NCBI RefSeq assembly: GCF_001748385.1
Contig: NZ_BCLI01000005.1
Span: forward strand, 124,001-188,000
DNA length: 64,000 bases
Direction: 5' to 3'
DNA from: Vulcanisaeta thermophila
GTDB taxonomy: Archaea; Thermoproteota; Thermoprotei; Thermoproteales; Thermocladiaceae
The notes beneath the pieces are model-generated. The model was not told where the DNA came from. It was given only the letters and a program-made list of their open reading frames with translations, and searched no databases. This document shows, in pieces, positions 36,999 to 45,163 of the stretch. Within the stretch, counting starts at the first letter, position 1; each line of letters starts with the position of its first letter. The position numbers and the translations under genes were made by a program.

Positions 36999-37154
36999 AT
37001 GGCTAGGAATAAGCCCCTGGGCAAGAAACTAAGGCTTGCGGCCGCCAATAAATCCAATAGATCACCACCCGTTTGGGTCACAGCGAAGACTAATAGGAGG
37101 GTTTTAACGAACCCCGCAAGAAGGTACTGGAGAAGGGTTAAATTAAAGCTTTAA
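36999..37154 (+). CDS. rpl39e: Large ribosomal subunit protein L39e
   Basis: I read this short gene directly: the ATG at 36999 gives 51 codons, starting [20 protein letters not shown] and continuing through [12 protein letters not shown] and [12 protein letters not shown], the L39e hallmark end. A TATA-like CTTATAAAG lies about 28-30 bp upstream. Its size and composition match archaeal L39e exactly. L31e, which often follows, is not here. Confidence 0.95.
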   Translation: MARNKPLGKKLRLAAANKSNRSPPVWVTAKTNRRVLTNPARRYWRRVKLKL

Positions 37155-37237
37155 TTTATTATTAACTTATTAATGAATTATCATCAACTTCGCAAAATCA
37201 TTTTAATAGATAACTTAAAAATCCACTATACCAAATC

Positions 37238-37720
37238 GTGTATGTGCAGATAATAGGTGAGGTGCTTAAGGGAATAATGAGGAATTACCCCACGGGGGTG
37301 ACCATAGTAACCACTAAGTATGAGAATAAGTACTACGGCTTAACCGTGAACTCCTTCACATCACTATCCCTAGACCCACCCCTGGTGTTGATAGCAATCG
37401 ACAAGAAATTATTTAGTCATGGGGTGATTGATAAATCCGGTGTCTACGCAGTTAACATACTGCCCAGTGATATGAAGGACCTAGCCATTAGATTCGCAAC
37501 GGCACCCCAGGAGGAGAGGTTCAAGGGCTTGAAGGTTTTCGAGGCCAAGACAGGCTCACCAATAATTGAGGGGGTTATTGCGTACCTTGATTGTAAGGTG
37601 GTTGCTAAGTACCCAGGTGGTGATCACACAATATTCGTTGGGGAGGTTGTGGATGGGAATATACTGAGTAATAAGCCACCCCTGGTTTATTACAACCGTA
37701 ATTATTACTCAATACCCTGA
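37238..37720 (+). CDS. Flavin reductase-like FMN-binding protein
   Basis: The 160-residue protein has the flavin-reductase fold: RNYPTGVTIVTT, then GLTVNSFTSLSLDPPLVLIA (residues about 33-52) and a GDHTIFVGEVVDG near the C terminus. It should bind FMN and reduce a flavin or act with a partner oxygenase or oxidoreductase. It is monocistronic. GTG 37238 is the start. It lies just before a C/D-box RNA candidate. Confidence 0.8.
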   Translation: MYVQIIGEVLKGIMRNYPTGVTIVTTKYENKYYGLTVNSFTSLSLDPPLVLIAIDKKLFSHGVIDKSGVYAVNILPSDMKDLAIRFATAPQEERFKGLKVFEAKTGSPIIEGVIAYLDCKVVAKYPGGDHTIFVGEVVDGNILSNKPPLVYYNRNYYSIP

Positions 37721-37756
37721 GGTAAGTTATTTATAACCCATTAATCCAGCATTGAT

Positions 37757-37812
37757 TGAATGATGATGGGTACCAAAACTAGATTGGTGAAGAGCTCATG
37801 ACGAGCTGATCA
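37757..37812 (+). ncRNA. C/D-box guide sRNA candidate
   Basis: A complete C/D architecture is readable: C box ATGATGA (37760-37766), 12-nt guide, D' CTAG (37779-37782, one change from CTGA), a 4-nt spacer, C' GTGAAGA (37787-37793, degenerate), a second 12-nt guide GCTCATGACGAG, and D box CTGA (37806-37809). A TATA-like TTATTTATAA (37726-37735) lies about 26 bp before the predicted 5' end. The 12-nt guide spacing and 4-nt internal loop are those of archaeal methylation guides. It would direct 2'-O-methylation five bases upstream of D or D' in a target not identified here. Confidence 0.6.
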
Positions 37813-38139
37813 TCAAAGGCCCATTAAGTTGATTGACTGGGCTATGGCCCTGGCCCTCCTCAATGTTCCAGTGACCTTAACCGTGAGAACCATAACCCTA
37901 GCCCCATCAACATCTCTAACAATGCACGTGGACGCCCTCAACACGTTTACTAAGTTACGAGGGACGCCCAGCACGGCAAAGCCCTTGCCTGGGTACGTAT
38001 CGTAAACCCTGACGTTAACCCCCAGCGCATCCTTACCCGCCAATTGCTTAAAGACCTCATTCAACCTACCCAAAACCCGCCCCAGGTACTCCGGGGGATA
38101 AACGCTAAGGACTAGGTACCTATTATGCACCCTGGCCAT
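37813..38139 (-). CDS. rnp2: RNase P protein component 2 (Pop5)
   Basis: The 108-residue protein starts MARVHNRYLVLSVYPPEYLG and ends ARVMVLTVKVTGTLRRARAI, matching Pop5. It pairs with Rpp30 in archaeal RNase P, which matures tRNA 5' ends. A longer frame reaches 38208 but is not needed: the ATG at 38139 gives the usual length and overlaps the Rpp30 end by 17 bp. The gene follows L15e, an RNA-binding protein and Rpp30 in the conserved order. Confidence 0.85.
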   Translation of the reverse strand: MARVHNRYLVLSVYPPEYLGRVLGRLNEVFKQLAGKDALGVNVRVYDTYPGKGFAVLGVPRNLVNVLRASTCIVRDVDGARVMVLTVKVTGTLRRARAIAQSINLMGL

Positions 38140-38761
38140 GAACCCCACCCACGCATAGACCCCTTCTATAAATGGCGTCGCTGATGATCCCCATGGGATT
38201 ATCACCAACCAATGATGAGAGCTCCTTAACGTCCATCCCAGTGAGCAGGCTTAGGAGGGCCACCACATCCCTGGGGTTCCTAACATCATACACGTCATCA
38301 ACTCCCTGGGACACTATGACCCTTAAACCATCAATGTGCATGTACTCCATCAGGGAGTTCCTAAGGAATAGGAGGCCCGCCTCACCCATGGAGATTATTG
38401 GCTTAAGCACGAACTCCAGGGCCTTACCCTCCCTAGCCATAACCCTTGCCTGGGCCTTTGACGGTGTTACCTCCCTATTTACGGTGTTTATGGTTATTAC
38501 GTCAATCCTCTCATCAGTTATCAACTTATTAAGTACAAACCTACTCCAGGGAATCACGGACACAACATCGTACCTCCTAGCCAGCCTCACCCTCCACATA
38601 CTGCCCTGGGTTAGTACGAGTTTTGTGAATATTGGTAGTTCAGGGTTATCCGGCTGTCTAGTTGCCGTGGTCACTAATACCGAGTAACCCACACTCCTCA
38701 TGATGTGGATTACCCTGGGGTCCAGGGTGTTAATGTGGAATTCCACGAACACGTCATTCAC
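38123..38761 (-). CDS. rnp3: RNase P protein component 3 (Rpp30)
   Basis: The 212-residue protein fits the PHP/TIM-like fold of archaeal Rpp30 (RVIHIMRSVGYSVLVTTATR, IDVITINTVNREVTPSKAQA, EFVLKPIISMGEAGLLFLRN). It overlaps both the upstream RNA-binding gene (8 bp) and pop5 (17 bp), the translational coupling usual in this super-operon. The C-terminal ends in HGQGA. Confidence 0.82.
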   Translation of the reverse strand: MNDVFVEFHINTLDPRVIHIMRSVGYSVLVTTATRQPDNPELPIFTKLVLTQGSMWRVRLARRYDVVSVIPWSRFVLNKLITDERIDVITINTVNREVTPSKAQARVMAREGKALEFVLKPIISMGEAGLLFLRNSLMEYMHIDGLRVIVSQGVDDVYDVRNPRDVVALLSLLTGMDVKELSSLVGDNPMGIISDAIYRRGLCVGGVHGQGA

Positions 38762-39158
38762 CGCAGACCCTCTTCACGAAGCCCTGCACGTCACCCTCAA
38801 CCCTGAGCCTAATCCTTATTGTGTCATCACCATCACTAACCATGTAGAAGCCCCTGGCAATGCCCTGCTTATCAAGTCTTAGGTAGAAATCCCTACCCTC
38901 AACCCTACTGTCCAGGGTCTTTAGTAGGTAATCCCTATTACCCAGTGATTTGCATATGGACGTTAATAATGACGTGATCCTCTCCCCATCGCTCACCACC
39001 GTGTATATGCGGAATATGGGGTTTCCGTAATGGCCCCACGTGACCTCAATAATAATGGGTACATCACCACCGAGTAGGTTCGTGAGGATGTTGATTACTT
39101 TATCCAGGCTCTCTGTGGCGTGTACGTAGGTTTCAACTTCCATTCTAAGCTTAACCAT
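38754..39158 (-). CDS. RNA-binding protein (COG1325-like)
   Basis: The 134-residue protein starts MVKLRMEVETYVHATESLDK and has VPIIIEVTWGHYGNPIFRIY and a regular alpha-beta pattern. The VHATES start is characteristic of the archaeal COG1325 (PF01877) RNA-binding proteins found next to L15e and RNase P genes. The exact RNA is not known. ATG 39158 immediately follows the L15e stop by 1 bp; a longer start at 39185 would overlap L15e. Confidence 0.75.
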   Translation of the reverse strand: MVKLRMEVETYVHATESLDKVINILTNLLGGDVPIIIEVTWGHYGNPIFRIYTVVSDGERITSLLTSICKSLGNRDYLLKTLDSRVEGRDFYLRLDKQGIARGFYMVSDGDDTIRIRLRVEGDVQGFVKRVCGE

Positions 39159-39159
39159 A

Positions 39160-39744
39160 CTACTGGGTACTGCCCTGACTACCACTGCCCTGGGTTGACT
39201 GAGCCCTCCTCCTAAGCCTCTCTATCAATGCCCTCTGCCTCTCCCTGAGCCTTCTCCTCCTACGACCCTCCTTATCCTCCTTACCCACGAGCCATGCAAA
39301 GTCCGGGTCACTCCTTATGGCTGGGTGGTTGGGGTCCACGAGTATCACCTCATACCACACGTAGGTGCCATCCTCACCAACCCAGTAGGAGCCTATGACC
39401 TCCATGTTTGGGTGCTTCCTGGTGGCCCTCTCCTCAGCAATGACTTGAAGGCTCTTACTCGTGGTTATCCCATAAACACCCATTCTCTTGGGCCTCCTAC
39501 CACTCCTTGGTCTCCTCCTATTGAATGGGCCCCTCCTGACCCTAACCCTAACCACTATTATGCCCTGCTTAGCCTTATAGCCATACTGCCTAGCCTTATT
39601 AATCCTCGTGGGCTTCTCAACCCTAACTATGGATGGCTCCCTACGCCACTTAATCAATCGTTGCTTCATAACCAAGTCCCAAAGCCAGCTATCCTTGGCA
39701 CCGCTCCATGCCTCGGCAAGGTAATGGTACATTCCCTTTGCCAT
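39160..39744 (-). CDS. rpl15e: Large ribosomal subunit protein L15e
   Basis: The 194-residue protein starts [20 protein letters not shown] and has [20 protein letters not shown] and [20 protein letters not shown], characteristic of L15e. The C-terminal tail is a basic, serine/glutamine-rich extension. It heads the cluster L15e, COG1325-like, Rpp30, Pop5. Confidence 0.95.
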   Translation of the reverse strand: MAKGMYHYLAEAWSGAKDSWLWDLVMKQRLIKWRREPSIVRVEKPTRINKARQYGYKAKQGIIVVRVRVRRGPFNRRRPRSGRRPKRMGVYGITTSKSLQVIAEERATRKHPNMEVIGSYWVGEDGTYVWYEVILVDPNHPAIRSDPDFAWLVGKEDKEGRRRRRLRERQRALIERLRRRAQSTQGSGSQGSTQ

Positions 39745-39785
39745 TATGTGAGCCGTGGATTAGGCATTTAAAAAGTATTCCTTAA

Positions 39786-40322
39786 TTAACCCACAGAGCC
39801 CTCACAGGGGCTCCTTAACTCGAAGGATAGGCCAGAGAGGGCATCCCTGAAGTACCCACTGGCCCTTAGGGATTCCTCACGGAGCGCTATAGAGAGTACC
39901 GTGGCTATGGGCATGTCCTGGTACGTACTCACCACCCTACTCAACTCACTTAGTAAGTCCCTCACCTTAGCGATTAAGTAGTCGCCCACTAGCACGTACT
40001 CGCCACCCAACCTATGAAGCTCGCCAATGGCTAACCTGCCTACATCAGTAACCCTAACCATTGGGTACTTACCGCCAATGTACTCCACCAACGACTCCCT
40101 AATCAACCCCTCCAAATCCCCAATAACCTCACCACTCAGTATTGGTGGCGAGTCGAACCTGTACCTGAGAATGTGCGATGACAGGTAAGTAATGAGTAAT
40201 AACCTGTGCAGTGTTATTGTTGAGGACCTGGAGTACCAAATCATGTAGAGAAGTAGGTACCTCCTGGGGAGCACCCTCAGTGACCAATTACCAATCCTAA
40301 CCTCATCAAGCCTAATCATCAC
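39786..40322 (-). CDS. Hypothetical protein
   Basis: The 178-residue protein starts MMIRLDEVRIGNWSLRVLPR and has a helical middle (GEVIGDLEGLIRESLVEYIG) with regular hydrophobic spacing like a winged helix, VRVTDVGRLAIGELHRLGGE. I do not recognise it. It lies between L15e and a THUMP-SPOUT protein on the same strand, 41 bp from L15e, so an RNA-related role is plausible by context only. Confidence 0.5.
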   Translation of the reverse strand: MMIRLDEVRIGNWSLRVLPRRYLLLYMIWYSRSSTITLHRLLLITYLSSHILRYRFDSPPILSGEVIGDLEGLIRESLVEYIGGKYPMVRVTDVGRLAIGELHRLGGEYVLVGDYLIAKVRDLLSELSRVVSTYQDMPIATVLSIALREESLRASGYFRDALSGLSFELRSPCEGSVG

Positions 40323-40350
40323 CTGTTGATGCCCCGCATTAATTAAAGGG

Positions 40351-41301
40351 TTAAGTGCCCAGGGACCACACAGTGAATAAAACGCCCAGTGCGTATGATA
40401 ATGCGTTCGTGGTCCTCATGGGGTGCCCGGTAAATGGCCCCAGCCTAACCTCATACATAGCCCTACGCCTGAGGCTGAGGCTCACGTCATCATACTCATT
40501 ACCCAATACAAAACCAATGACGGCATTGGTGTTTCTAAGCTCCCTGGCCACCTCAATGAGCCTCCTCTCATTATCCCTGGCGTGCATGGACAGGACAATG
40601 GGTACGTCAATACCATCCAGGGCATTCTCCTGGGGAACCACCTTAACCCTGGGCAGTGGGTTGAGTCCAAGGGCCTTGTAAGCCCTCTCCAGGATTAATG
40701 GGTTTGTTATTAACCTCAACTCCAGGTTCAGTGCATGGCTTAATTGAATTAGGTCCATCGCCTCGTAAACACCGCGTGGACCATCGACTACGCCCACGAC
40801 CCTATTAACCCAGTCCATGGGTATGGAATCCCTACGCTTACTAAACAATTCACTGGTTGAGTAACCCACTATGAATGAGTCCTCCCTAACCTCCACGTAT
40901 ATGTAATACCTAGGGTTCTCCAGGTCGGGGGTTGCGAATTGGGATAGGTAATTACCCAACTCCCTCGCCAACTCCACACTCGTCATTGGAAACCTCTTAT
41001 CAATCCTCCTAACAATAACCTTAAACGTACCACCGCCACCACCGACCAACTTCATGAGCAACTCCCTACACACAGCCTTGAGCTTATCCAGGTCCCTATC
41101 AATGACCCCGTGGATTATCGAGACGTGAGACACGTAGTCCAGCTCTCTGACCTTACTAATGACATCACCACCGCAATTACCCACGTCAATGATTGCCTTA
41201 TTACGGCCCCACTCCACGATTTCCCCACACCCAATGCTCAGTAGTACGTCGTATGGCTTCAAATCCCTTATTGAGGGCTCGAAGGTCACCAGTAACCTCA
41301 T
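40351..41301 (-). CDS. THUMP and SPOUT-like RNA-methyltransferase-like protein
   Basis: The 316-residue protein has an N-terminal RNA-binding THUMP-type region (KVRELDYVSHVSIIHGVIDR and FKVIVRRIDKRFPMTSVELA, about residues 1-165) and a C-terminal SPOUT-like fold (LITNPLILERAYKALGLNPL, then AVIGFVLGNEYDDVSLSLRR and GPFTGHPMRTTNALSYAL near the end). This COG1818-type pairing is found in archaea and is expected to modify tRNA or rRNA. The modified position cannot be inferred. The SPOUT motif glycines are conserved, so it is likely active. Confidence 0.7.
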   Translation of the reverse strand: MRLLVTFEPSIRDLKPYDVLLSIGCGEIVEWGRNKAIIDVGNCGGDVISKVRELDYVSHVSIIHGVIDRDLDKLKAVCRELLMKLVGGGGGTFKVIVRRIDKRFPMTSVELARELGNYLSQFATPDLENPRYYIYVEVREDSFIVGYSTSELFSKRRDSIPMDWVNRVVGVVDGPRGVYEAMDLIQLSHALNLELRLITNPLILERAYKALGLNPLPRVKVVPQENALDGIDVPIVLSMHARDNERRLIEVARELRNTNAVIGFVLGNEYDDVSLSLRRRAMYEVRLGPFTGHPMRTTNALSYALGVLFTVWSLGT

Positions 41302-41349
41302 TGCTCAATTAATACTGCCTTACACACTATATTAAGGCTTGTTGGTTCA

Positions 41350-42069
41350 CTAAATCGTGAGCTCCCTTATCAATGCATCCAGCCCCTCCCTGGTGCTCGG
41401 GACCTTGTGGGTCTTCACTATAACCCCATCACTAATCCTGGAAACCCTGTGGCAATTACCGATTAATTCCAGGTTGTGCGTGACCATGACTATGGTCATC
41501 CCCAACTCCCTATTCAACCTCCTGAAAATGCCCATGATAACCTCCGCACTCTTTGTGTCCAGGTTCCCAGTAGGCTCATCAGCAAGTAATAACCTTGGCC
41601 TAGCCACAATGGCCCTTGCAATGGCAACCCTCTGCTGCTCACCACCACTCAATTCACTGGGCCTCCTTCTGGCCTTATCACTGAGGCCCACCATCTCCAG
41701 GGCCTCGAGCGCCAACTTCCTACGCTCACCAGGGCCCACACCCCTGGCTATTAGTGGTAACTCCACATTCTCAATGACAGTCATCCTGGGTATTAAGTAG
41801 TAGAGCTGGAATACGAAGCCCACGTACTCATTCCTATACCTATCAAGCTCGGCATTGGAGAGCCTATGGAGTTCATAAGGTCCAACCCTCAGGTAACCCC
41901 TACTAACCCTATCAAGGCCACCAATGAGGCTCAGCAGTGTTGTCTTGCCGGAACCACTCGGGCCCACTATGCACCTGAACTCACCCTCATCAACCTCCAG
42001 ATTAACACCACGAAGCGCGGGGTAATCACCGTAAAACTTCCAAACATCCCTAGCCTCTATAAGGGGCAC
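41350..42069 (-). CDS. ABC transporter ATP-binding protein (LolD/MacB-type)
   Basis: The 239-residue ATPase has Walker A GPSGSGKTTLL (about residues 33-43), Q-loop in FVFQLYYLIPRMTVIENVEL, signature LSGGEQQRVAIARAI and Walker B LLLADEPTGNLD. The ENVELPL segment and the overall family features are those of MacB/LolD exporters. The permease and the surface protein it should serve are divergently transcribed immediately to its right (42202-45023), a split operon layout. Confidence 0.9.
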   Translation of the reverse strand: MPLIEARDVWKFYGDYPALRGVNLEVDEGEFRCIVGPSGSGKTTLLSLIGGLDRVSRGYLRVGPYELHRLSNAELDRYRNEYVGFVFQLYYLIPRMTVIENVELPLIARGVGPGERRKLALEALEMVGLSDKARRRPSELSGGEQQRVAIARAIVARPRLLLADEPTGNLDTKSAEVIMGIFRRLNRELGMTIVMVTHNLELIGNCHRVSRISDGVIVKTHKVPSTREGLDALIRELTI

Positions 42070-42201
42070 AGCACATGGGGACGCACATCATTAAATACCT
42101 AACTCACTATACTGTTGGAACAAAGATGCCGCAATGACCACGTTACTGAGCCCTATAGAGAGGAGAGATAGCTTTATAAAATAATGATTACTCGTTACTC
42201 G

Positions 42202-43818
42202 ATGTCGAAAAAGATAACGAAAAAGAGTAAGAGGTACCTCATAATTACGGTAATAATAGCCCTGGCACTGGCCATGACCGTAGTGGCCCAGCAGTACTAC
42301 AACACCGCACCACCATTCTCCATAGTTAATATTGAGACAATACCATCACCAAGCACAACGGGCATTAGCAAGGTCACAATAACACTACTCTACATAGGAG
42401 GTAACTACCTCTATAACACCGAGTTCCAATTAACCACGTGCAGCGGCACTGTGGTGTCCCGAAACCCAGTCTTCATTGGTTGGTTAAGCCCTGGACAGGA
42501 GGTAACGATTAGTTACCTAATAAACTCCACACTACCCATAAATTGCCAGGCCACACTAACGGCATCATGGGCCGCGGAGTACGAGGCATCACCAAGGGCC
42601 CAAATAACAACCTACATAGAGGTGAGCGGCTCAGGATCCACAACCATAAACTTCCCACTTGTTATCTACGGAACCCCAGACATCACAATATCCACAAACA
42701 CCACTAGCGTGGTAAGTAACATGGTGAACCCCGTGAAAATACTCATAGTAAACAACGGAAGCGGCCCAATATACAACCTCCAGGTCACGGTAACACCCCA
42801 GGGCGCCGTAATGAGCGGGGTCACCAATGTCATTAGCATAGGCACACTAAACCCAGGCGGTAGGTATGGGTTGGTGCTTTACCTAATACCAACGTCAACG
42901 GGCCCCATAAGCCTAAACATAGCATACTCGGGCATTGACCAGAGCGGTGGCTCAATCAATGGGGCATATACAATAAGCCTTGGCGTGGTCACCGCATCCC
43001 CAAGCCAGGTACTGGTATTCCCAGTGAATTCCTCATTAACCGTGGGCCTGGGCAGGATTATCCTGGGCATTAGAAACACAAACCCAGTGCCCATTGACAA
43101 CGTAACCCTGGTACTAACCTCAGTATCAGGGGTTAACCTAATGGGCACAACAACCTACGAAATAACCAGCATAATGCCCGGCTCCACGTACTACCTGGAA
43201 ATACCCATAGCAGTATCAATAACCTCATCCTCAGCAACCATAACCTACGCACTATCATACCAATACTCCAACGGCTACCCAGCAAGCACCCAGGGAAGCC
43301 TATCACTAACGGTACTCAGCACACCATCAATACTAGTGACCGGTTACCAAATAGCCCCAACACCAACTCGGGTTGGTAATGTAACCTCCGTATCCCTAAA
43401 CTTCGTAAACACAGGGCCTATTCCAGCGTACAACCTAAACGTGACCATAATACCAGGGCCTGGGGTTAGGGTAATAAGTCAGTCAAGCACATACATGGGA
43501 ACCCTGAACCCACAGCAGTTGGGCGCCGTGGCCTTCAGCTTCATACCCACAAGACCAGGTAACACCACAATAACATTCCTAATACAGTACGTTGACCAGT
43601 ACGGTCAATCACACAATGTCTACTACACGGTACCAATAACCGTTACTGGCAATGCCACATTCACCACATCACCAATAGGGGCCGGCGCATCCTCGGGCCA
43701 AGGCTATTATTACAGGAGACCGCCAGTGATTAGTTACGTGTTGATCGGCATTGCGGTGCTTGCTGTCGTGATCATAGTGGTGATTGTGCTTGTCCTACGT
43801 AGGGTGGGGCGCAAATGA
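42202..43818 (+). CDS. Surface protein with tandem beta domains, partner of the ABC permease
   Basis: The 538-residue protein has an N-terminal signal helix (RYLIITVIIALALAMTVVAQ), a long threonine/serine-rich extracellular part with repeated COG1361-like beta domains (NPVKILIVNNGSGPIYNLQV, NTNPVPIDNVTLVL, NTGPIPAYNLNVTI: each a conserved N-x-x-P-x-x-N/D-V turn), and a C-terminal membrane helix followed by LRRVGRK. ATG 42202 is about 26 bp after the TATA-like CTTTATAAAA; an ATG at 42184 is also in frame. It overlaps the permease by 4 bp, so it is probably a subunit or substrate-handling protein of the transporter. Confidence 0.75.
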   Translation: MSKKITKKSKRYLIITVIIALALAMTVVAQQYYNTAPPFSIVNIETIPSPSTTGISKVTITLLYIGGNYLYNTEFQLTTCSGTVVSRNPVFIGWLSPGQEVTISYLINSTLPINCQATLTASWAAEYEASPRAQITTYIEVSGSGSTTINFPLVIYGTPDITISTNTTSVVSNMVNPVKILIVNNGSGPIYNLQVTVTPQGAVMSGVTNVISIGTLNPGGRYGLVLYLIPTSTGPISLNIAYSGIDQSGGSINGAYTISLGVVTASPSQVLVFPVNSSLTVGLGRIILGIRNTNPVPIDNVTLVLTSVSGVNLMGTTTYEITSIMPGSTYYLEIPIAVSITSSSATITYALSYQYSNGYPASTQGSLSLTVLSTPSILVTGYQIAPTPTRVGNVTSVSLNFVNTGPIPAYNLNVTIIPGPGVRVISQSSTYMGTLNPQQLGAVAFSFIPTRPGNTTITFLIQYVDQYGQSHNVYYTVPITVTGNATFTTSPIGAGASSGQGYYYRRPPVISYVLIGIAVLAVVIIVVIVLVLRRVGRK

Positions 43819-45023
43819 GGGTGGCGGATTACTTCAGGCTTGCCTGGGGAGCCCTGTGGGAGCGTAGGGGTAGGACTATAGGTGCCATTGTCGGTATCAT
43901 AATAGCCATCGTGGCCCTGGGGCTAGCCCTGGGCCTCGGCCAGGGCTACAGGACACTGGCCTTTGGTTTCTTCGAGAGAGTGTTCGGCACAAACACGATA
44001 TTCCTATTCCCAGGGGAGAACTCAAGGCTAACCCTAACCAATGTTTACGAAATCCTAAACATACCCCACGTAACCAACGCAGTACCCATACTGGCAACCA
44101 CGGTCAGGGTGACTATAAACGGGCACACGGTAACAGCAACCCTAATGGGCGTAACCGCACAGGAACTAGAACAACTATACGGAGTAACATCACTAAACAA
44201 CGCACTCCTATCCGGAGCCCCACTGCTAACCCCCGGAATAGCCCTCGTGGGCTACAACGTGGCATTCACAAGCACAGGACAGCAAATTGCATACCCAGGG
44301 CAGGTGATCGTACTAACAACACCAGGCGGTACCCAGGTAACCTACACAATAGGAGGCGTACTTCAATCAAGCGGCATAGGGATTATTGGGCTTAACCCAA
44401 ACAATGCCATATTCATAGACATGAACACATTCCTAGCACAATTCGACCCAGGCGGCTTGGTCAATGGGGTGATAATCTACGTGGACTCACCAAACAACGT
44501 CAATGAAGTAACCAACGAGTTGAAGGCCCTATTCCCCATGGACCAGGTACTCAACCTATCCACCCTACTCACAAGCATAAACCAATTCTTCACAGTACTG
44601 GAGTTATTCCTGGGCTTCATAGCGGGTATAAGCTTCGTCATAATTGGGATTTGGATATTCGACACGATGATGATAAGCATCATCCAGAGAACCAGGGAGT
44701 TCGGTATAATGAGAGCCGTGGGCTTCAGCGGCAGGTCAATACCCATACTACTAATAATAGAATCGGTAATAATAGCCCTAATAGGCTCCGCAATAGGCAC
44801 AGCACTGTTAGCGGCAATAGTACACGCAATACCACAACCCACAAACCCATTCAACCCCAGGGCCTTCGCAAGCTCACCATCAATAACACTACCCATTGTG
44901 GTAACACCAATAGACTTTGCGGCATTATTCATACTACCCATAGCAATAAACATACTGGCATCACTAATACCCGCACTAAGGGCCATGAGAATACCCCCAG
45001 CACAGACACTAAGGTACGAGTAA
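43815..45023 (+). CDS. ABC transporter permease (FtsX/MacB-type)
   Basis: The 402-residue permease has the MacB layout: an N-terminal helix (TIGAIVGIIIAIVALGLALG), a large extracytoplasmic domain of about 220 residues, and three C-terminal helices including FGIMRAVGFSGRSIPILLII and the final PALRAMRIPPAQTLRYE. These ends are diagnostic of the FtsX superfamily. It is expected to work with the ATPase at 41350 and the beta-domain protein just upstream, moving or releasing something at the cell surface. A 9-bp hairpin follows its stop. Confidence 0.88.
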   Translation: MRVADYFRLAWGALWERRGRTIGAIVGIIIAIVALGLALGLGQGYRTLAFGFFERVFGTNTIFLFPGENSRLTLTNVYEILNIPHVTNAVPILATTVRVTINGHTVTATLMGVTAQELEQLYGVTSLNNALLSGAPLLTPGIALVGYNVAFTSTGQQIAYPGQVIVLTTPGGTQVTYTIGGVLQSSGIGIIGLNPNNAIFIDMNTFLAQFDPGGLVNGVIIYVDSPNNVNEVTNELKALFPMDQVLNLSTLLTSINQFFTVLELFLGFIAGISFVIIGIWIFDTMMISIIQRTREFGIMRAVGFSGRSIPILLIIESVIIALIGSAIGTALLAAIVHAIPQPTNPFNPRAFASSPSITLPIVVTPIDFAALFILPIAINILASLIPALRAMRIPPAQTLRYE

Positions 45024-45024
45024 A

Positions 45025-45053
45025 AATTAAAGACGCCGTGAGCATCTTTAATT
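45025..45053 (+). terminator. Hairpin right after the permease stop
   Basis: AATTAAAGA (45025-45033) and TCTTTAATT (45045-45053) form a perfect 9-bp inverted repeat with an 11-base loop, starting 2 bp after the stop. No long T run follows, so termination by this hairpin is only a guess. Confidence 0.35.
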
Positions 45054-45163
45054 CCTTATGACTTTAGACCAGCTCATGCCTACACTCAGCTTATATACAT
45101 GATATACATGGTGTGCAAATGTTTATCATTTCTTTCCAAATAATATCATAGTGAGCGGATAAT

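Noticed and set aside
37757-37812. Reading the guide RNA region as a short coding gene
   Set aside because: No start codon with a sensible frame is present, while all four boxes and a promoter fit a C/D RNA.
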